A stretch of DNA of 64,000 nucleotides from the NCBI GenBank assembly GCA_937871285.1, contig CALMQS010000047.1, positions 91,963 through 155,962 on the forward strand, written 5' to 3'. How positions within the stretch are numbered: the first letter of the stretch is position 1; each line of letters begins with the position of its first letter. The notes beneath the pieces were generated by a model. The model did not search any database, was not told the DNA's origin, and saw only the letters and a program-made list of their open reading frames with translations. Below, piece by piece: positions 8,716 to 17,135 of the stretch. The position numbers and the translations under genes were made by a program. The stretch comes from an uncultured Sphingobacteriales bacterium. GTDB taxonomy: Bacteria; Bacteroidota; Bacteroidia; Chitinophagales; Chitinophagaceae.

Positions 8716-9732
8716 TCACAGCCCACCCCGTTCACCTGTGAATTGCATCACCTCTTCCAGTGTTGGCATAAAGTTAGCGCAACCTTCCCGCGTAACAATT
8801 ATGGCGCCGCAGGCATTGCCCATGCGCACACTTTTATACAAATCCCATCCCCGCAGATAGCCGTATGAAAACCCTCCTGCAAAGGCATCACCCGCTCCAA
8901 GCACATTCAATACTTCCACAGGGAAGCCTGGTACTTTTACCTCCTCTTTTCCTTTCTCAAATACAGAAGCGCCATCTTTTCCTCTTTTTACGATCAGCGT
9001 ATCAACGCCGGTTGCTATAATATTTTGTATGGCATTATCAATGTTGCCTTTTATTTCGGGAGCCGATATTTGCTGGTGTTTGATGGATACCTGGCTGATA
9101 TCGGTAAGGCAGGCAGCCAGTATTTCTTCTTCAGTACCTATTACTATATTAAACTGTGGTAAGATCGTGCGGATAACTATCCCAAAAGCACGCGGATCGT
9201 GCCACTGGTCGGCCCTGAAATCAAGGTCCAGCAGTTTGATAACTCCGTTTTTTTGTGCCAGCTCCAGCGCGTAAAACATGGCCGTTCTACTGGGATCTTT
9301 GCTTAATGCCGTTCCTGAAAAGATAGCCGCTTTAAAATCGCTGAAAGGAATAGCATTTACATGGTCAATATCTAATTGTATATCTGCGCAGTTATCGCGG
9401 TAATAAACCAATGGAAATTTATCCGGCGGCTCAATACCCAGTATAACGGCCGAACTTCGGGTACCCGTTATTGTGGGTATAAAATCTGTGATTACCTTTT
9501 CTTTTTGTAAGAAATTTTTAATGAAAGCGCCTACCTGGTCGTTGCCAATGCCGGTAAGCAGCGCAGTTTTTAATCCAAGTCTTGTTGCCCCTACCGCAAT
9601 ATTGGTTGGGCATCCGCCCACAAAAGCGTTAAAGGCGGAAATATCTGTGAAAGGACTGCCCACATTAGCGGAATACAGATCAATAGAAGATCGCCCGATA
9701 GTAAGGAGGTCGTATTTTTTTATATTATTCAT
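8716..9732 (-). CDS. iolC: 5-dehydro-2-deoxygluconokinase IolC (PfkB family)
   Basis: 338 residues from the ATG at 9732. It phosphorylates 2-deoxy-5-keto-gluconate at C6. PfkB/ribokinase features: N-terminal TIGRSSIDLYSANVGSP, the sugar-binding FVGGCPTNIAVGATRLG, and the C-terminal catalytic-base motif LGAGDAFAGGFSYGY. The open frame extends 43 codons upstream, but those codons run through the GC palindrome and into iolB and look nothing like a kinase N-terminus, so the internal ATG is preferred. Operon position is between iolB and iolA. Confidence 0.93.
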   Translation of the reverse strand: MNNIKKYDLLTIGRSSIDLYSANVGSPFTDISAFNAFVGGCPTNIAVGATRLGLKTALLTGIGNDQVGAFIKNFLQKEKVITDFIPTITGTRSSAVILGIEPPDKFPLVYYRDNCADIQLDIDHVNAIPFSDFKAAIFSGTALSKDPSRTAMFYALELAQKNGVIKLLDLDFRADQWHDPRAFGIVIRTILPQFNIVIGTEEEILAACLTDISQVSIKHQQISAPEIKGNIDNAIQNIIATGVDTLIVKRGKDGASVFEKGKEEVKVPGFPVEVLNVLGAGDAFAGGFSYGYLRGWDLYKSVRMGNACGAIIVTREGCANFMPTLEEVMQFTGERGGL

Positions 9733-9748
9733 CAGGTATAATTTCAAA

Positions 9749-9784
9749 TTTTCAAACCCGCCTGCCGGCAGGCAGGTTTGAAAT
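9749..9784. repeat. GC-rich palindrome in the iolB-iolC spacer
   Basis: A long inverted repeat centred on CCTGCCGGCAGG (9761-9772) extends with one mismatch to about 17 bp per arm, and its flanks continue into the AAATTTC heptamer family. It fills most of the 53-nt iolB-iolC spacer. As RNA it would be a strong intercistronic hairpin, so it may affect iolC expression or mRNA ends. Confidence 0.6.
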
Positions 9785-9785
9785 T

Positions 9786-10661
9786 TCAAATTCTTGTGTT
9801 CATTTCCGCTGTAACCATTGGCAGCCGCGGATCCTGTCCCTTCCATGTGCCGAAGATCCATTCCTGCTGCGGATCGGGCGTGTTTGCCAAAGACTGATCG
9901 CTGCCCGCGAGAAAATTAAGATAGTATACATTATACCCGTGCCCGGCAACAACAGGGTGATATCCTTTGGGCACCAGCACCGCTTCGTTATTATGCACTT
10001 TTATTACTTCATCTAATGACCGGTCATCTGTATATATCTGCTGAATGGCAAATCCGTTCGGCTTATCTGTTTTATAAAAATAGATTTCTTCCAGTTCCGC
10101 TTCCAACAGGTTGCCATTGGCATCCACTTTGCGTTCGTCGTGCTTATGCGCAGGGTAGGAGCTCCAGTTGCCCGATGGTGTATACACCTCCACACATACT
10201 ATTTTATGGCAATCGAAACCGGGTTGGAGCAGGCTATTGATCTGGCGGTTAGCATTATCGCCTCCCCTGAATTCAATGGCTGCCTCTTCCGGCTGCTTTA
10301 AATAAGGAGGATGATCTTCATTGGTAGCTACCCAGCATATGGCTATATCGGTATTAGCGGTTTGCGCGGTAAGTGTAAAATCGGTATTGCGGGGAAGATA
10401 TAAGGTATGGGCAATGCCGCTGAATACATCTTTCCTGCCGTTACGGGTTTCCCATTCACCCTTATCGGAGCTTACCTTAAAATTACCACCCAGTAAAACA
10501 ATGCAATATTCATTGTCGCCCGTGTGTTGTGAGAAAGCTTCATTTTTATCTAATAACCTTGTTTCAAAGTTAAGATAGTTCCAGCCTGCATCCTGTGCAG
10601 TGAAATGATGATACCTCCGGTTTCCCGGATCGGGCCTGACAAGCAATTTTTGATCTGGCAT
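9786..10661 (-). CDS. iolB: 5-deoxy-glucuronate isomerase IolB
   Basis: 291-residue double cupin of the KduI/IolB type. It converts 5-deoxy-glucuronate to 2-deoxy-5-keto-gluconate, between IolD and IolC in the pathway. Recognisable segments are TAQDAGWNYLNFETRLL, the cupin histidines in SYPAHKHDERK, and the C-terminal VPKGYHPVVAGHGYNVYYLNFLAG. It is the first gene of the minus-strand operon, starting 130 nt from the divergent lacI-type gene, so the operon promoter should lie in that gap. Confidence 0.93.
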   Translation of the reverse strand: MPDQKLLVRPDPGNRRYHHFTAQDAGWNYLNFETRLLDKNEAFSQHTGDNEYCIVLLGGNFKVSSDKGEWETRNGRKDVFSGIAHTLYLPRNTDFTLTAQTANTDIAICWVATNEDHPPYLKQPEEAAIEFRGGDNANRQINSLLQPGFDCHKIVCVEVYTPSGNWSSYPAHKHDERKVDANGNLLEAELEEIYFYKTDKPNGFAIQQIYTDDRSLDEVIKVHNNEAVLVPKGYHPVVAGHGYNVYYLNFLAGSDQSLANTPDPQQEWIFGTWKGQDPRLPMVTAEMNTRI

Positions 10662-10704
10662 CAGTAGTATTTTACGCTGGTAAACTTAACATTATAATTC
10701 TATT

Positions 10705-10734
10705 TAAACGGTTTATGTGGTTTGCAAACGTTTG
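10705..10734. promoter_or_regulatory. Two LacI-type palindromic operators
   Basis: Two palindromes of the LacI/GalR style lie 20 bp apart centre to centre in the divergent gap: TAAACGGTTTA (10705-10715, central G) and CAAACGTTTG (10725-10734). LacI-family proteins bind such sites, often with a central CG. The position between iolB and the regulator gene suggests control of the operon and autoregulation. Confidence 0.6.
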
Positions 10735-10791
10735 AAATTTTTTGAGTTGAGAAAAAAGCGGAACTTGGGATGCGATTAGTGCTATTGAAAT

Positions 10792-11826
10792 ATGAATAAG
10801 CCTGTTACTATTAAAGATATTGCCAGAAAATTCAGGTGCTCGCCTTCAACGGTATCGCGGGCACTGAACAACCATCCTTCCATTAATGAAGATACCCGGC
10901 GCAACTTGCAGGAATATGCACAAAAAGTAGGTTACCAGCGAAACCAGGTTTCCCTGAACCTGCTTAATACAAAAACAGCAAGCATTGGGGTTATTGTGCC
11001 TACCATCAATAATTATTATGAATCGGCCATTATTGAAGGCATAGATGGCGTACTGCACCCATTGGGTTATACGCTTAATATATGTGTAACCAATGAGCAG
11101 TACCTGCTGGAATCGGAATATATAACAAAGCTGTTGTCGAACCGCGTGGAAGGTATTTTTCTTTCTGTTTCACAGGAGACCTATGATTTTGGGCATTATG
11201 AGCACTTGGAAAATGTGGGCAAGAGAAATTTGCCGTTGATCTTTATTGACCGTGACTATGAAGGATTTTCTGCAGGAAGCGTAACCATAGACGATTACCA
11301 TGGCGCCTTTGCAGCAGTGCAACACCTGGTAAACACCGGACGAAAACGCATTGCCCACCTGAAAGGTCCTAACGGTATGGCGGTTACGGAACAGCGCTTT
11401 AAGGGTTACGCGGAATGTCTTAGGCAATACGGCTTACCATTAGAAGAATCACTTATTATAAATACCAATTTTAAAGTAGAGAGCGCGCTGGAGCCCACTG
11501 CTCAATTGCTGGAGCTGGATCAGCGGCCTGATGCCATTTTTGGCGTGAATGACCAGGTGGCTATAGGAGCCATGAAAGTAATAAGAGAAAAAGGATGGAG
11601 GGTTCCGGAAGATATTGCCGTAGTAGGTTTTGATAACTCGCCTATCTCAGCCTATATTTCACCATCGCTTACCTCAGTAGGCAGACCCGGAAGACAGATC
11701 GGGGAAGAAGCTGCCAGGATCTTCCTGAATTACCCCGATGCCGCTGCTAAAAGAGATAACCCCGTGCATATTGTATTGCCTTCGCAACTGATCATAAGAG
11801 ATTCTTCTGCAGGAATTAGAAGATAG
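10792..11826 (+). CDS. LacI-family transcriptional regulator of the inositol operon
   Basis: 344 residues. N-terminal helix-turn-helix of LacI type, reading TIKDIARKFRCSPSTVSRAL, then hinge helix region and a periplasmic-binding-protein-like sensor domain (SIGVIVPTINNYYESAI, then IFGVNDQVAIGAMKVI and VVGFDNSPISAYISPSLTSV). It is divergent from iolB, so it is the likely repressor of the iol operon, with inositol or an early intermediate as probable inducer. This differs from Bacillus and proteobacterial systems, which use DeoR-type IolR or RpiR-type regulators. Confidence 0.88.
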   Translation: MNKPVTIKDIARKFRCSPSTVSRALNNHPSINEDTRRNLQEYAQKVGYQRNQVSLNLLNTKTASIGVIVPTINNYYESAIIEGIDGVLHPLGYTLNICVTNEQYLLESEYITKLLSNRVEGIFLSVSQETYDFGHYEHLENVGKRNLPLIFIDRDYEGFSAGSVTIDDYHGAFAAVQHLVNTGRKRIAHLKGPNGMAVTEQRFKGYAECLRQYGLPLEESLIINTNFKVESALEPTAQLLELDQRPDAIFGVNDQVAIGAMKVIREKGWRVPEDIAVVGFDNSPISAYISPSLTSVGRPGRQIGEEAARIFLNYPDAAAKRDNPVHIVLPSQLIIRDSSAGIRR

Positions 11827-11954
11827 CCGCAGAACGCACAAAGAAGGCACGAAGTTGATTGCACAAAGAAAGTTTCGCGGCGCTCTTTCTTTTATCCTGA
11901 TATTAATTGCAGGGAAGCCTGATCTTCATCATACTCCGGAAATGCACGGTAGTT

Positions 11955-11962
11955 TAATTTTG
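11955..11962 (+). promoter_or_regulatory. Possible -7 box for the CBS gene
   Basis: TAATTTTG fits the Bacteroidota -7 consensus TAnnTTTG and lies 24 nt before the ATG at 11986. No TTG at the usual -33 distance is seen, so support is partial. Confidence 0.4.
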
Positions 11963-11985
11963 AACCTGAATCTAAAGTAAAGCAT

Positions 11986-12402
11986 ATGAAAAAGAGAGAA
12001 CCTGTTTCCCATATTATGACTAAAGATGTTATTAGTGTTGCGGAAAACGATAAATTAGATGAGGTGGCAGCTATTTTCCGTAAAAAAAGCATCAGGCATT
12101 TGCCGGTAAAAAAAGGAGAAAAGATAACCGGGATGATAAGCCGTAACGATATTAACCGGCTTACATTCGGCGCGCTTTTCGATAACCAGGAAGGAGCCGA
12201 TGAAGCCATATTGCAGATGCTCACCATTCCGCAGGTAATGACCGCCGACTTACGTACGGTAAGCAGTGATACAGCTATCAGAGAGGTGGCGGAAATTTTC
12301 AGTACGGCAGAATACCATTCGCTTCCGGTAGTTGACAATGGAGAATTGAAAGGTATTGTTACCACTACCGATGTCATAAAATATATGCTCGACCAGTATT
12401 AA
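11986..12402 (+). CDS. Two-CBS-domain protein
   Basis: 138 residues made almost entirely of a CBS pair (Bateman module). CBS1 begins HIMTKDVISVAENDKLDEVA and CBS2 begins QVMTADLRTVSSDTAIREVA, ending with GELKGIVTTTDVIKYML. Such stand-alone modules bind adenine nucleotides or similar ligands and regulate partners; no partner domain is present here. It stands alone between the LacI gene and a convergent DUF1080 gene. Confidence 0.88.
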   Translation: MKKREPVSHIMTKDVISVAENDKLDEVAAIFRKKSIRHLPVKKGEKITGMISRNDINRLTFGALFDNQEGADEAILQMLTIPQVMTADLRTVSSDTAIREVAEIFSTAEYHSLPVVDNGELKGIVTTTDVIKYMLDQY

Positions 12403-12441
12403 GTAACGCAACATAAGAAAACATCTATACTTTAACCGTCG

Positions 12442-12473
12442 GGGGCTGTTATATCCTAACAGCTCCTTTTTTA
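12442..12473 (+). terminator. Rho-independent-type terminator after the CBS gene
   Basis: Ten-base-pair stem ggggctgtta/taacagctcc (one G-T pair) with a 5-nt loop, followed by TTTTTTATT, 40 nt after the CBS stop codon. Confidence 0.8.
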
Positions 12474-12516
12474 TTAGTGTTAGGTCAGGTAAACGATGCC
12501 TGTATGCTATCATGAA

Positions 12517-12590
12517 AAGTGAGAGGACAGGGGTGAGAGGTGAACAGGTAATAGTGAATTTACCCCTCACTTCTCACGTTTCACACAGCA
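12517..12590. repeat. Heptamer repeat forming an inverted repeat between convergent genes
   Basis: Units aagtgag, aggacag, gggtgag, aggtgaa, caggtaa, tagtgaa run in sevens; the following ttacccctcacttctcacgt is partly complementary to them. It lies between the convergent CBS and DUF1080 genes and may act as a weak terminator for the minus-strand gene. Confidence 0.5.
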
Positions 12591-12594
12591 CTAT

Positions 12595-13968
12595 TTATTT
12601 CAATACTTTAATCTTCAGGCTCCTGAAGCTTACGTCATCGCCATGATCCTGGAGCAGCAGCCTGCCTTCTTTTCCTTCACCGAAATTGGGACGGTTTTTA
12701 AATTTGCTGCCGGCTACCAGGCCCCGGAATGCCTGCGAGCCTCTTTCGTATTCCAATACTTTTACACCGTTGAGGTAATGTTCCACATGATTATTGGGAT
12801 ATACAATAATTCTTCCCTGGTTCCACTCGCCTATGGGCTTTACAAAGCGGTCTGTTTTTTTTGCCGGTATTAAATCATACAATGAAGAGAGGGTTCTGTT
12901 GCCTGCTATGCCCATTTTAGCATCGGGGTGGTTTTTATCATCTAATACCTGGTATTCTAATCCGAGGGCGGATCCTACATTGTTTTCGGAAAGCGTTACA
13001 AAATATTTCACGCCACTGTTTCCGCCAAAGGAAAGTTTGAACTCAAAAGAAAAATCAAAAGCGCTGTATAAATCGTCCGTTACAATATCGCCGCCATTGG
13101 CAGATTCCTCTCCTTTTGAAGATAATACGGTAATGTTTCCGTCTGCTATTTCCCATCCTTTTTCGGGAAAGCTCAGTATTTTAGCACCTCTCCATCCTTT
13201 TGGGCTTACCCCGTCAAATAATAGCTTCCAGCCATTGCTTTTTTCAAAAGCGGTTAATGTATTGGGTTCATTGTTCACTACAAAAACATGGGCAGGAAAG
13301 GGTGCAGGAGAAAGATTACCGGTTTGAATACGGATATTTTTCCAAAGGATCTTTTTCCCGGCATCTTCGGCTTTGCCAATACTGTGTACCTGCAGGGCAA
13401 TAAAGCCTTTAGCATCCGCGTCATCTACCAGGTAAGCGGCGGGCACATCGTTGATCCATGTTTTGATGGTGTTTCCTATACATTCCACCTTCACTTTATT
13501 AAATGCCCCCTGTTTATATGCTTTTTGGGCCGCGGGGTTTAAATCTAAAGGATATAGCCAGCCCCGCCGGCCTTCATCATATATCCCGGCAGTCCATGCA
13601 CGGGAGGATGCGTCTAATTCATACTGGTAGCCATATACCCGTCCCTTTCCATCATTGGCGGCGGGGTTAAAATGACTCCTGATCTGTATACCCGAATTGG
13701 TAACGGTATCGGGCATAAGCACTTCCAGCTCTAAAACAAAATCGCTATATTCTTTTTCGGTTATTAAAAAGCTGTTTGGGGTGGAAGCTACCGTTGTGCC
13801 TGCAATAACACCTTTTTCAACAGTGTATTTTGCATTGCCTCCAAGCTGTTTCCATCCCTGGAGCGTTTTGCCATCGAATAGTTTTGTCCATGTAGCTTTT
13901 TGCGCCTTAACGGGAAGCGAATTAAAACTGAAAAGAAAAGATAGAGCGAGGAGTAATAAATTTTTCAT
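12595..13968 (-). CDS. Secreted protein with two DUF1080 (3-keto-disaccharide hydrolase) domains
   Basis: 457 residues with a Sec signal peptide (MKNLLLLALSFLFSFNSLPVKAQ). Two consecutive concanavalin-like DUF1080 domains: the first about residues 28-215 (WTKLFDGKTLQGWKQLGG) and the second about 245-457 (WKLLFDGVSPKGWRGA). The family is now named 3-keto-disaccharide hydrolase because some members cleave 3-keto-glycosides; others are structural or carbohydrate-binding. It stands alone, convergent with the CBS gene. The single-domain homologue at 35664 belongs to a sugar locus. Catalytic activity of either half is not certain. Confidence 0.85.
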   Translation of the reverse strand: MKNLLLLALSFLFSFNSLPVKAQKATWTKLFDGKTLQGWKQLGGNAKYTVEKGVIAGTTVASTPNSFLITEKEYSDFVLELEVLMPDTVTNSGIQIRSHFNPAANDGKGRVYGYQYELDASSRAWTAGIYDEGRRGWLYPLDLNPAAQKAYKQGAFNKVKVECIGNTIKTWINDVPAAYLVDDADAKGFIALQVHSIGKAEDAGKKILWKNIRIQTGNLSPAPFPAHVFVVNNEPNTLTAFEKSNGWKLLFDGVSPKGWRGAKILSFPEKGWEIADGNITVLSSKGEESANGGDIVTDDLYSAFDFSFEFKLSFGGNSGVKYFVTLSENNVGSALGLEYQVLDDKNHPDAKMGIAGNRTLSSLYDLIPAKKTDRFVKPIGEWNQGRIIVYPNNHVEHYLNGVKVLEYERGSQAFRGLVAGSKFKNRPNFGEGKEGRLLLQDHGDDVSFRSLKIKVLK

Positions 13969-14107
13969 ACCTGTGCCTTGATGGTTTATATTTTATAGTT
14001 CCGCTAATATATTCATTATATCCCGTTTAGAACATAGAAGAATACTATGGCTAATTAATATTTTGATGTGCTATACCCGTTTTTATTACAGATAATGTAA
14101 GAACCAG

Positions 14108-14253
14108 GAGGCGTAGCCTCGGTCTCTTTTTTGTAACAACGAGCTTCAGCCCGTTGCATAAGGAAGATAGTAAAGAACAGAAAGCTGTAAGCAATGAAGT
14201 CTTAGTATGCTTTATTATTCCGGAGTTACAATATGCAGACAGGCCTACGGCCT
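14108..14253. repeat. Cluster of short hairpins in a 364-nt gene-free gap
   Basis: Three short hairpins: GAGGC-gta-GCCTC (14108-14120), CAACG...CGTTG enclosing GCT/AGC (14137-14156), and AGGCC-tac-GGCCT (14241-14253). They resemble in size and spacing the cluster at 146-262. The rest of 13969-14332 shows no gene I can support. Confidence 0.45.
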
Positions 14254-14332
14254 TATCATTGAATTATTTTCGCATGCAGCGCATCAAAATAATTAATTAG
14301 CCTGTATTGCGGAGAATGGCTTAGAATGTTTA

Positions 14333-14722
14333 CTATCTGGATACCGGCTCAGATGGGGTCATGCTGATGAAACCGGGTAATTTGATACCAGGCTGTGGCT
14401 TATAAGGTAATATGTATACGGTATTTCCTTTTTTGTACGAGATAATGGAACTGGATTGTTTAGCCGGTTCGGAAGACCTGTAATCAGTTTTCCCGTAATT
14501 CTTATTATTAAAAGTATAATTATCTTTAATAGAAAAGGTAATGGTAGATTTAAGATCAGAAAAAGCGCCGGAGGCATGTCGTGCTTCTTTACTTCTTTCT
14601 TTCTCTCCTGCATTCATCCTGATCCCGCTCACTGCAAATACATATTGCGCAATTGCAAACATAGCCACCAGTATGAAGCTATTTTTAACAATTCTTGCAG
14701 GTATGTTCTTGTTCGGTTTCAT
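14333..14722 (-). CDS. Small membrane-anchored or exported protein of unknown function
   Basis: 129 residues. Residues about 12-32 form a hydrophobic segment (NSFILVAMFAIAQYVFAVSG) that could be a signal peptide or anchor. The rest is polar, lysine/serine rich, with a C-terminal stretch containing GNTVYILPYKPQPGIKLPGF. I recognise no family. Flanked by a hairpin cluster downstream and a divergent TPR gene upstream. Codon use looks like its neighbours, so it is likely a real gene. Confidence 0.6.
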   Translation of the reverse strand: MKPNKNIPARIVKNSFILVAMFAIAQYVFAVSGIRMNAGEKERSKEARHASGAFSDLKSTITFSIKDNYTFNNKNYGKTDYRSSEPAKQSSSIISYKKGNTVYILPYKPQPGIKLPGFISMTPSEPVSR

Positions 14723-14869
14723 TGTTCAGCAAAAATAATGATTTATATTCAGTATTTCCTATACCGTTCATCATAAATTTTACAGGTTATTTAACGTTTG
14801 CACAATAAAAAAGTTACAAAAATACTTTTATTCTTAATAAAGTGTTAACTTTCATTAACTTACATCACA

Positions 14870-16291
14870 ATGCAGGACAATTCTTATCGAAACGAAAGGG
14901 ATGAGATGCGGGATTTGCTAAGGCAATTTGAAAATCTCCGGACCGGTATGAGCCATGGCTTCCTGGAAGAAGATGCTTTTGAAAAGATCATAGATTATTT
15001 TGACGACAAGGATGATATTGCCGGAGCTTTAGAGGCAGCAGAACTGGGTGTTGGCCAATTTCCGTATTCCGCCTCTTTAATGGTTAAAAAGGCCGATTTA
15101 TTAATTGCTACCCGCAAGTATAACGATGCCCTTGAAATTTTAGAAAAGGCCGAAATACTCGACAGCTCCGATATTGATATTTACATTCTTAAAACCGATG
15201 TGTTCCTCGCATTAGACGAGCATGAGAAAGCGGTGGGGCTTTTGGAAGAAGCCATCAGCCTGTTTGAAGGAGAAAACCGTATTAACCTGTTGTTTGAGCT
15301 GGCGGATGTATACGATGATTACGAAGAGTTCGATAAAGTGTTTGACTGCCTGGTGCATATATTAGAATACGAACCTAATAATGAAGAAGCGCTCTATAAA
15401 ATATGCTTCTGGACGGATTTTACAGGAAGAAGTGAAGAAAGCATCAGGTTGCACCAGCACATTATTAATGAGTATCCGTATAACGAGCTGGCATGGTTTA
15501 ACCTTGGCGCGGCATACCAGGGTTTGAAGCTGTTTGAAAAATCAATTGACGCTTATAAGTACGCCCTGGCAATCAATGAAAAATTTGACTATGCGTACAG
15601 GAATATGGCCGATGCATACATCAGGTTAAGGAAATACCGGGATGCTATTGAATCGCTGGAAAAAGTAATTGAGCTGGCACGTCCGGAAGATGTGATTTAC
15701 GAAGCTATTGGTCATTGTTACGACAGGCTGAAGCAATATGCCCAGGCAAGATTTTATTATAAAAAAGCTTCGCATCTTAACAGCGACGACAGCAAATTGT
15801 ATTATAAGATCGCCTGTACTTATATTAATGAGCTGTCGTTCAGTAAAGCCGTGCAATATTTGGAGTCGGCCATGCGTATCCATCGTATGCAACCGGAGTA
15901 TAACCTGGCTATGGGTGAATGTTTGCTGGAATTAGGAAATATCAAGGATGCCATTATACACTTTTCCAATGTTGTAAAGGCTAAACCCCGGGGAATTGCC
16001 GGGTGGGAAGCGCTTATAAGATGCCTGTACAAAGAAGATTTCCTGGAAGAAGCGACAGAGCAGATAGACAATGCACAGCAGGTTGCGGGAGATAAGCCAT
16101 TGTTCCTGTTTTACCAAAGCGCTGTTTTGTTTGCTATGGGTAAAAGCAAGGAGGCGCTGCTGATCCTGCAAAAGGCTATGGAAAGAGCGCCAAGGCTGCT
16201 TAAAAAGTTTATAGAACTTAATCCTACCATACTTCAGAACCAGCAGGTAGTTGATCTAATTGCCTATTACAAACGGAAACGTTCCATCTAG
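14870..16291 (+). CDS. TPR-repeat protein
   Basis: 473 residues, no signal peptide, acidic. Tandem tetratricopeptide repeats cover most of the length, for example NLGAAYQGLKLFEKSIDAYK, then NMADAYIRLRKYRDAIESLE, then AIGHCYDRLKQYAQARFYYK. Such proteins are scaffolds for complexes, and this one is cytoplasmic by prediction. It lies upstream of the phosphosulfolactate synthase and aroE genes, with a 70-nt gap that contains a promoter-like box, so it is probably a separate unit. Confidence 0.85.
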   Translation: MQDNSYRNERDEMRDLLRQFENLRTGMSHGFLEEDAFEKIIDYFDDKDDIAGALEAAELGVGQFPYSASLMVKKADLLIATRKYNDALEILEKAEILDSSDIDIYILKTDVFLALDEHEKAVGLLEEAISLFEGENRINLLFELADVYDDYEEFDKVFDCLVHILEYEPNNEEALYKICFWTDFTGRSEESIRLHQHIINEYPYNELAWFNLGAAYQGLKLFEKSIDAYKYALAINEKFDYAYRNMADAYIRLRKYRDAIESLEKVIELARPEDVIYEAIGHCYDRLKQYAQARFYYKKASHLNSDDSKLYYKIACTYINELSFSKAVQYLESAMRIHRMQPEYNLAMGECLLELGNIKDAIIHFSNVVKAKPRGIAGWEALIRCLYKEDFLEEATEQIDNAQQVAGDKPLFLFYQSAVLFAMGKSKEALLILQKAMERAPRLLKKFIELNPTILQNQQVVDLIAYYKRKRSI

Positions 16292-16326
16292 CAAGGAATA
16301 ACCTGCACGGGAAACAGAATCTTCCT

Positions 16327-16334
16327 TATTTTTG
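16327..16334 (+). promoter_or_regulatory. Probable -7 box for the comA-aroE pair
   Basis: TATTTTTG matches the Bacteroidota -7 consensus TAnnTTTG and lies 28 nt before the ATG at 16362. The -33 region has CTG rather than TTG. Confidence 0.5.
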
Positions 16335-16361
16335 CGCATTCTTTAAAACATCTCATCTTTC

Positions 16362-17135
16362 ATGAATTTTAATCTGAGTCAGATACCCGAACGAAAAAGT
16401 AAACCCCGTCGTTCAGGTATCACAATGGTAATGGATAAAGGCTTAAGTATTGAAGAGACAAAAAATTTTCTGAGTATAGCGCACCCCTATGTTGATATTG
16501 TTAAACTGGGTTTTGGAACCTCATTTGTTACTCCGCAGCTTCGCGAAAAAATTGAGGTATACCAGTCCTATGATTTGCCCCTGTATTTCGGGGGTACTTT
16601 ATTTGAAGCTTTTTTGATCCGCAACCAGTTCCAGGATTATATTAATACTCTTAAAGCATACAACATCTCGTATATGGAGGTAAGCGATGGTTCTATTACT
16701 ATTCCGCATGCCGAAAAGTGTGGCTATATTGAGAAGCTTACCAAATACGGCGTAGTGTTTAGTGAAGTGGGAAGTAAGGATGCCGAGCATATCATTCCGC
16801 CCTATAAATGGATTGAGCTGATGAAAGCTGAGCTGAACGCGGGCTCAACTTATGTGATCGCTGAAGCGCGGGAAGCCGGTAATGTAGGTATTTACAGGGG
16901 TACGGGCGAAGTGCGGGAAGGGCTGGTGCAGGAAATCCTGACCCAGATCCCGGAAGAAAGCATTATTTGGGAAGCCCCGCAAAAAGCGCAGCAATTGTAT
17001 TTTATTGAACTGCTGGGCTGCAATGCCAACCTGGGTAATATTGCTCCATCGGAAGTGATCCCGTTGGAATCCATGCGTATCGGGCTGCGGGGAGACACTT
17101 TTCATTTGTTTTTAAATAAAGATGATGTGGAATGA
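16362..17135 (+). CDS. comA: Phosphosulfolactate synthase-like protein (ComA family)
   Basis: 257-residue TIM-barrel protein of the (2R)-phospho-3-sulfolactate synthase family, which adds sulfite to phosphoenolpyruvate. Family segments: GITMVMDKGLSIEE, DIVKLGFGTSF, LYFGGTLFEAF, EVSDGSITIP, FSEVGSKDAE, IAEAREAGNVGIYRGTGEVR and WEAPQKAQQLYFI. In methanogens the product feeds coenzyme M; this organism shows no sign of being a methanogen, so another sulfonate is likely. Some Bacteroidota make sulfonolipids, but a link to ComA here is only a guess. Its stop overlaps the aroE start (ATGA), so the two are translationally coupled. Confidence 0.85.
   Translation: MNFNLSQIPERKSKPRRSGITMVMDKGLSIEETKNFLSIAHPYVDIVKLGFGTSFVTPQLREKIEVYQSYDLPLYFGGTLFEAFLIRNQFQDYINTLKAYNISYMEVSDGSITIPHAEKCGYIEKLTKYGVVFSEVGSKDAEHIIPPYKWIELMKAELNAGSTYVIAEAREAGNVGIYRGTGEVREGLVQEILTQIPEESIIWEAPQKAQQLYFIELLGCNANLGNIAPSEVIPLESMRIGLRGDTFHLFLNKDDVE

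Noticed and set aside
16362..17135. Recent transfer of comA from an archaeon
   Set aside because: Base composition and codon use look like the neighbours, and the gene is coupled to aroE, so there is no visible sign of recent transfer.
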